64,000 nucleotides of DNA, taken from NCBI RefSeq assembly GCF_005145025.1, contig NZ_CP039697.1, positions 310,001 to 374,000 on the forward strand, read 5' to 3'. Every line of letters begins with the position of its first letter. The stretch's first letter is position 1. The notes below the pieces were generated by a model. That model was not told where the DNA came from and searched no databases. It was given only the letters and a program-made list of their open reading frames with translations. Position numbers and translations under genes: made by a program. Below, piece after piece: positions 60,488 to 64,000 of this stretch. The DNA is from Novosphingobium sp. EMRT-2. GTDB lineage: Bacteria; Pseudomonadota; Alphaproteobacteria; Sphingomonadales; Sphingomonadaceae.

Positions 60488-63235
60488 TCAGGCGCGGGAG
60501 GACCAGCCGGTGTCGCGCAAGGCAGACAGCGCGTGGGCGCGACGGTCCACGCCCAGCTTGGCGAAGATGTTTTTGAGGTGGAATTTGACGGTGTGCTCGG
60601 TCATGTCGAGCGCGCGGGCGATTTCCTTGTTGGTCAGCCCGCGCGAAAGCTCGGCGACGACTTCCTGCTCGCGCGCGCTGAGCACCGCGATCGGGCTGTC
60701 GTCCGCCGGACCGGCCTCGGCCAGGCGCTCGTCGATGGAGGACAGGAACGAGGCCTCGACGGGATTGCCGCCGCCGTCCCACAGCGCGCGCTTGAGCCGG
60801 CGGATCAGCGGCGCGAGTTCGGGCTGCTCGAAGAACGGCAACGCGATCCCTTCACCGGCAGCGCGCTCCACCGCCTCACGCAAATGGCCCATGGCGTCGT
60901 CCGGCCGCCGGCCCAGCGCGGCGATGCGCGCCAGCAGCAGATGCGCGCGCACTTCATAGGGACGCGCGCCGATCGCCCGGGCACAGGCAAGCATGTCGCC
61001 CGCCCGTTCGCGCGCCTGCGCCGGATCGCGGATCGCCAGCCAGGTTCCCAGTGCGAACGCCACGTCCACACCGGCGCGCCAGTGGACGGGATTGTCGCGC
61101 CAGATGCCGAGGGGGAAACGGACGGCGAGGTGTTCCGCCAGCGGCTGCGCCTGCGCTGTCTCGCCCGCCGCACCATGGCGCAGCAGGCGCTGCGCCTGGA
61201 CGATGCTCGCCAGCCGCTCCAGCCCGCGGGCGCGGGTCAGCGCATCGCCATCGGCAATCACGCGGTCCATGGCCGCGCTATCCTGTGCCAGCCAGGCAAG
61301 GCGGAAGCGGCTATCCAGCCCGGCGGCATAGATTTCGAACCAGCCATCGTAATCACAGACGTGGCGGAACGCCTCGTCAAGCTCCTGCGCGGTCATCGTC
61401 AACCGCCCGTCGCCCCACAGCTCGACCAGCGCCAGCAGCGTCTCGGCCAGAGCCTTCAGGCCGCTGTCTGCGCCGAAGTTCTCGACCGCCATCGCCTTCG
61501 CGCGCTGGAGATAGGCGGTGGCGCTACGCAGTTCGCCGCGATAGGCGCACGACAGGCCCGCGTGCAGGAAGCAGTAGTTGAGGCCCAGCACCGAATTGAC
61601 CGAGCGCATCGCGCCCATCGCCTGCCGTGCAAAATCCTCCGCCCTCGCAAGCTGGCCCGCGCACAGGCTGGCTACCGCCCCCGCGCAATCGAGCACGCCG
61701 CGCGTCAGTCCGTCGGCATCCGGCATCCGCTGCCGCATCGTCTCGAAGAACGACAGGAACGGCACGTCGACGGTATTGTCCTCGTAGGTGCGGATCAGGA
61801 CGTTGATGTTGAGGGTATCGCGCTCGTAATCGTTCAGGAGGCTCCAGTCCCCAGCGGGCCAGTCACCCGCCGGCGCACCCGGATCAAGGGCCACCAGATC
61901 GAACGTCGATCGCGCCTCGCGCAGCAGACCCATCTTGAGCTTCACGTAGGCTTCGGCCAGCAGCAGGCGCGGGTGCGACAGACGCTCTGCCGGAGGAATG
62001 AAATCCAGCAGCTGGTTGAGCTGTCCCATCCCGCCGAACAGCACCAGCCGCCAGCCGCCCGCCTGCTCCACCAGTTCGGCGCAGCGCGCGAAATCGCCGG
62101 CCAGGCTGGCGTGGCGCACCGCCTCGTCCAGCAGTCCCCGCCGTTCGAATGCTTCCGAGGCGCGCAAGTGCAGCGCGGGCACCGCCGTCGGCCTGCGCTG
62201 GCGCAACTGCGCCTGGAGATAATCGGCGAAGAGATGGTGATACCGATACCAGATCGCGTCAGCATCGAGTGGCGTCAGCAACGATTGCAGCGGCTCCAGC
62301 TGCTCCATGATCCGCCAGCTGTCGTCACGCCCACGCAAAGCATCGGTGATCTCCACGCTGAACCGTTCGAGGATTGAGGTTTCCAGCAGAAAATCGACCG
62401 CCTCCTCGGTCAGCCCGCGCAGGACCTGATCGGAAAGGAAACTCCACAAATGCCCTCCCCGCGTTGCCAGCCGGCCCAGAGCGGGCGCACCGGAGGCCTG
62501 CCCCTGGCCCTGCAAGGTGATCAGGCGGGCAAGCTGCAGCGCCACCGGCCAACCCTCGGTCCGCTCCGCCAGCGCGTCGCGATCGGCTTCGGCCAGACCG
62601 ACATCGAGCACCTGCCGCGATTCCGACGGCGTGAAGCGCAGCATGTCGCTAGTGATCTCCACCGCCGCGCCGCTGCCCAGCAGGCGGTGCAGCCCGATAT
62701 CGGGGCGGCGGCGCGTGCTCATCAGCAGGCGCGTGCCTTCGGGCAGCAGCGCGATCCACTGCCCAAGGAACCCGTCGAGCGGCTGGGCGGACGCGCGGTG
62801 ATAATCGTCAAGAATCAGCGTGACCGGCGCGCCGCTGCCGGCTAGGCGCGCGTTCAATTCGCGCACCGCGCTGTCGATGGTGATCTCGGTCAGGCCCCGG
62901 TCGGCCTGCGCCACCAGATCGCCCACGTCGACATCGGCGCTTTCCAGCGCCCGGATCACCCCGATCATGAAGCGGCGCACGTCCGCATCGCCCTCGTCGA
63001 GCGTCAGCCAACCCACGCGCCCGCCGGCGTCGCGCAAGTGATCGCGCCATTGTGACAGCAGCGTGGTCTTGCCGAAGCCGGCCGGCGCGGTCAGGAGAAC
63101 CAGGCGGCTCGCCGCCACCGATCCCAGCGCGGTCATCAGCCGGGCGCGGTGGACCACGCTCGACGGCATGCGCGGCACTTCCAGCTTGAGCTGGAGCATC
63201 CGCTGGGCGTCACTGGCGGTTCCGGTGCTGGGCAT
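60488..63235 (-). CDS. MalT/LAL-type LuxR-family regulator
   Basis: A 915-aa protein. An intact P-loop APAGFGKTT (50-58) and Walker-B-like LILDDYH are followed by a long TPR-like helical middle and a LuxR helix-turn-helix at 852-915 (LSAREQEVVAELSRGLTNKEIARALDMTEHTVKFHLKNIFAKLG). I chose the ATG at 63235; the frame stays open upstream but without family sequence. It lies 146 bp before the receptor gene of the right cluster and probably activates it with ATP and a small inducer. It is the counterpart of the degenerate regulator at 42885. Confidence 0.9.
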   Translation of the reverse strand: MPSTGTASDAQRMLQLKLEVPRMPSSVVHRARLMTALGSVAASRLVLLTAPAGFGKTTLLSQWRDHLRDAGGRVGWLTLDEGDADVRRFMIGVIRALESADVDVGDLVAQADRGLTEITIDSAVRELNARLAGSGAPVTLILDDYHRASAQPLDGFLGQWIALLPEGTRLLMSTRRRPDIGLHRLLGSGAAVEITSDMLRFTPSESRQVLDVGLAEADRDALAERTEGWPVALQLARLITLQGQGQASGAPALGRLATRGGHLWSFLSDQVLRGLTEEAVDFLLETSILERFSVEITDALRGRDDSWRIMEQLEPLQSLLTPLDADAIWYRYHHLFADYLQAQLRQRRPTAVPALHLRASEAFERRGLLDEAVRHASLAGDFARCAELVEQAGGWRLVLFGGMGQLNQLLDFIPPAERLSHPRLLLAEAYVKLKMGLLREARSTFDLVALDPGAPAGDWPAGDWSLLNDYERDTLNINVLIRTYEDNTVDVPFLSFFETMRQRMPDADGLTRGVLDCAGAVASLCAGQLARAEDFARQAMGAMRSVNSVLGLNYCFLHAGLSCAYRGELRSATAYLQRAKAMAVENFGADSGLKALAETLLALVELWGDGRLTMTAQELDEAFRHVCDYDGWFEIYAAGLDSRFRLAWLAQDSAAMDRVIADGDALTRARGLERLASIVQAQRLLRHGAAGETAQAQPLAEHLAVRFPLGIWRDNPVHWRAGVDVAFALGTWLAIRDPAQARERAGDMLACARAIGARPYEVRAHLLLARIAALGRRPDDAMGHLREAVERAAGEGIALPFFEQPELAPLIRRLKRALWDGGGNPVEASFLSSIDERLAEAGPADDSPIAVLSAREQEVVAELSRGLTNKEIARALDMTEHTVKFHLKNIFAKLGVDRRAHALSALRDTGWSSRA

Positions 63236-63345
63236 TCCCCCTCGACGCTGGCCGGATGGCCCCGCGCCATCCCTGCTTGCCGCCGCATAGTGTGCCGCCC
63301 CGCGCTCCGGCGCAACCTCCCCTTCCCGTGGCGGCGGCAGCGGCG

Positions 63346-64000
63346 TCACGGCCCGTCGCGCCGGACCAGCGACAGTGGCCAAAGCGAGGTCTGGAGGTAG
63401 GCGCCGTCCAACGGCGTGGCATGCCCGGTCAGTGCCTGCAGCAGGAGCGTCCCCGCCTCCCCCTCCAGCCAGCCGCCCATCGCGACCGTCCGGTTCCGCG
63501 CGTCGTCGCAAGCGGTGATCGCCAGCGCGCACCGGTCGCTTTCCTCCGCCTGCCCGTCCAGATCGGCAAAGCCGGTTATGGCGATTTCGCGCCCGTCTTG
63601 CTCCAGAAAACCGTCCACCAGCGCGACGCGCCCACCCGGTTCGGCCAGCACGCGGAGGGCGAGCCGCATGCCGTCCGCGCCGCTCCAGACGCCCGACGCC
63701 GGATGGGGAACGGCCACCCCCGCCGGCGGCAGCCCGGCATAGGGGGTATTCGAAGTCCTGCGATAGGTGAGCTTGTCACAATAGAGGCCGGGGCCGCACA
63801 GACCCGGAAACTCCCCGGATGCCACGAGCAGATGATTGACCGTCACCTGCGCTCCGCCATCCTGGCCATGATACTGACCGGCCATCGCCGACGCCCAGTG
63901 CCAGCTCGGATCGGCAGGATCGTCGCCGACCGACCGCCAGGCGATCGCAAGGGCAAGCGGCTGGCCGTTCCCGCCGGAAGCGGCCCTGCCCTGACGGCCG
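63346..64000 (-). CDS. Unrecognised protein, C-terminal part
   Basis: The frame is open to the window edge, so the N-terminus is missing; 217 residues are visible. I do not recognise the family. It has WHWASAMAGQYHGQDGG, GLCGPGLYCDKLTYRR and a run of short beta-like strands (GMRLALRVLAEPGGRVALVDGFLEQDGREIAITGFADL), with no membrane segment or signal in the visible part. It ends 110 bp before the regulator start on the same strand. Function is unknown. Confidence 0.6.
   Translation of the reverse strand, partial: GRQGRAASGGNGQPLALAIAWRSVGDDPADPSWHWASAMAGQYHGQDGGAQVTVNHLLVASGEFPGLCGPGLYCDKLTYRRTSNTPYAGLPPAGVAVPHPASGVWSGADGMRLALRVLAEPGGRVALVDGFLEQDGREIAITGFADLDGQAEESDRCALAITACDDARNRTVAMGGWLEGEAGTLLLQALTGHATPLDGAYLQTSLWPLSLVRRDGP

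Noticed and set aside
1..64000. CRISPR array, tRNA, rRNA, insertion sequence or integrase
   Set aside because: No regularly spaced repeats, RNA-gene signatures, transposase motifs or terminal repeats were seen on reading the window.

Overview
The window is GC-rich, densely packed bacterial DNA that looks like a sphingomonad (Sphingomonadales, Alphaproteobacteria; Novosphingobium/Sphingobium-like). The reasons are five outer-membrane TonB-dependent receptors next to catabolic operons, several Rieske oxygenases, AraC regulators beginning with a cupin-like domain, and many 1-4 bp gene overlaps. Genus is an inference. I saw no rRNA, tRNA, insertion sequence, integrase or CRISPR array. The window is almost wholly catabolic and regulatory, like an accessory region of a chromosome or megaplasmid.

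Region 1 (1-13417), aromatic/auxin catabolism. On the minus strand lie an amidase, an acyl-CoA-dehydrogenase-fold monooxygenase, an IacB-like small protein and the start of a Rieske oxygenase. This is the order iacH-iacA-iacB-iacC of indole-3-acetate degradation pathways. A perfect 22-bp palindrome of MarR-operator type lies just upstream. A flavin monooxygenase, a TonB receptor + SDR pair and an AraC regulator follow. Then comes a complete catechol ortho-cleavage operon, catB-catC-catA-catD, divergent from a LysR regulator (catR). Iac pathways release catechol, so this segment can plausibly carry indole-acetate to 3-oxoadipate.

Region 2 (13418-30853), a mixed oxidative CoA/monooxygenase cluster. 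It has a TonB receptor, an MBL-fold hydrolase, a CaiB/BaiF protein with a substituted catalytic Asp, an iron-ADH-family protein with an altered metal site, TetR, an acyl-CoA ligase, a HAPMO-like Baeyer-Villiger monooxygenase, a P450 and a quinone-oxidoreductase-like protein. These are followed by a Rieske oxygenase with a small partner, a racemase-fold protein that lacks both catalytic cysteines, a second AraC regulator and a RES/Xre toxin-antitoxin pair.

Region 3 (30994-39591), two further Rieske oxygenase sets arranged around a formamidase and a TonB receptor. Each Rieske alpha subunit in the window is next to a small protein (about 117-123 aa) of one unrecognised family; two of the three also have a SnoaL/NTF2-fold protein, and one has a Rieske ferredoxin. 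A MocR-type regulator (39597-40985) then diverges from an EamA exporter + PhzF pair.

Region 4 (42885-63235), two convergent, mirror-image clusters. Each has a large LuxR-family (LAL/MalT-like) regulator, a TonB receptor, an Asp/Glu/hydantoin racemase and a hydantoinase/oxoprolinase A subunit. The left cluster pairs the hydantoinase with a DUF917 protein. The right one pairs it with hydantoinase B, an M24 peptidase and a threonine-aldolase-like lyase. They meet at a perfect 14-bp-stem hairpin (51081-51118). I infer uptake and ATP-dependent opening of cyclic amides/imides or modified amino acids; the substrate is unknown. A partial unrecognised protein closes the window.
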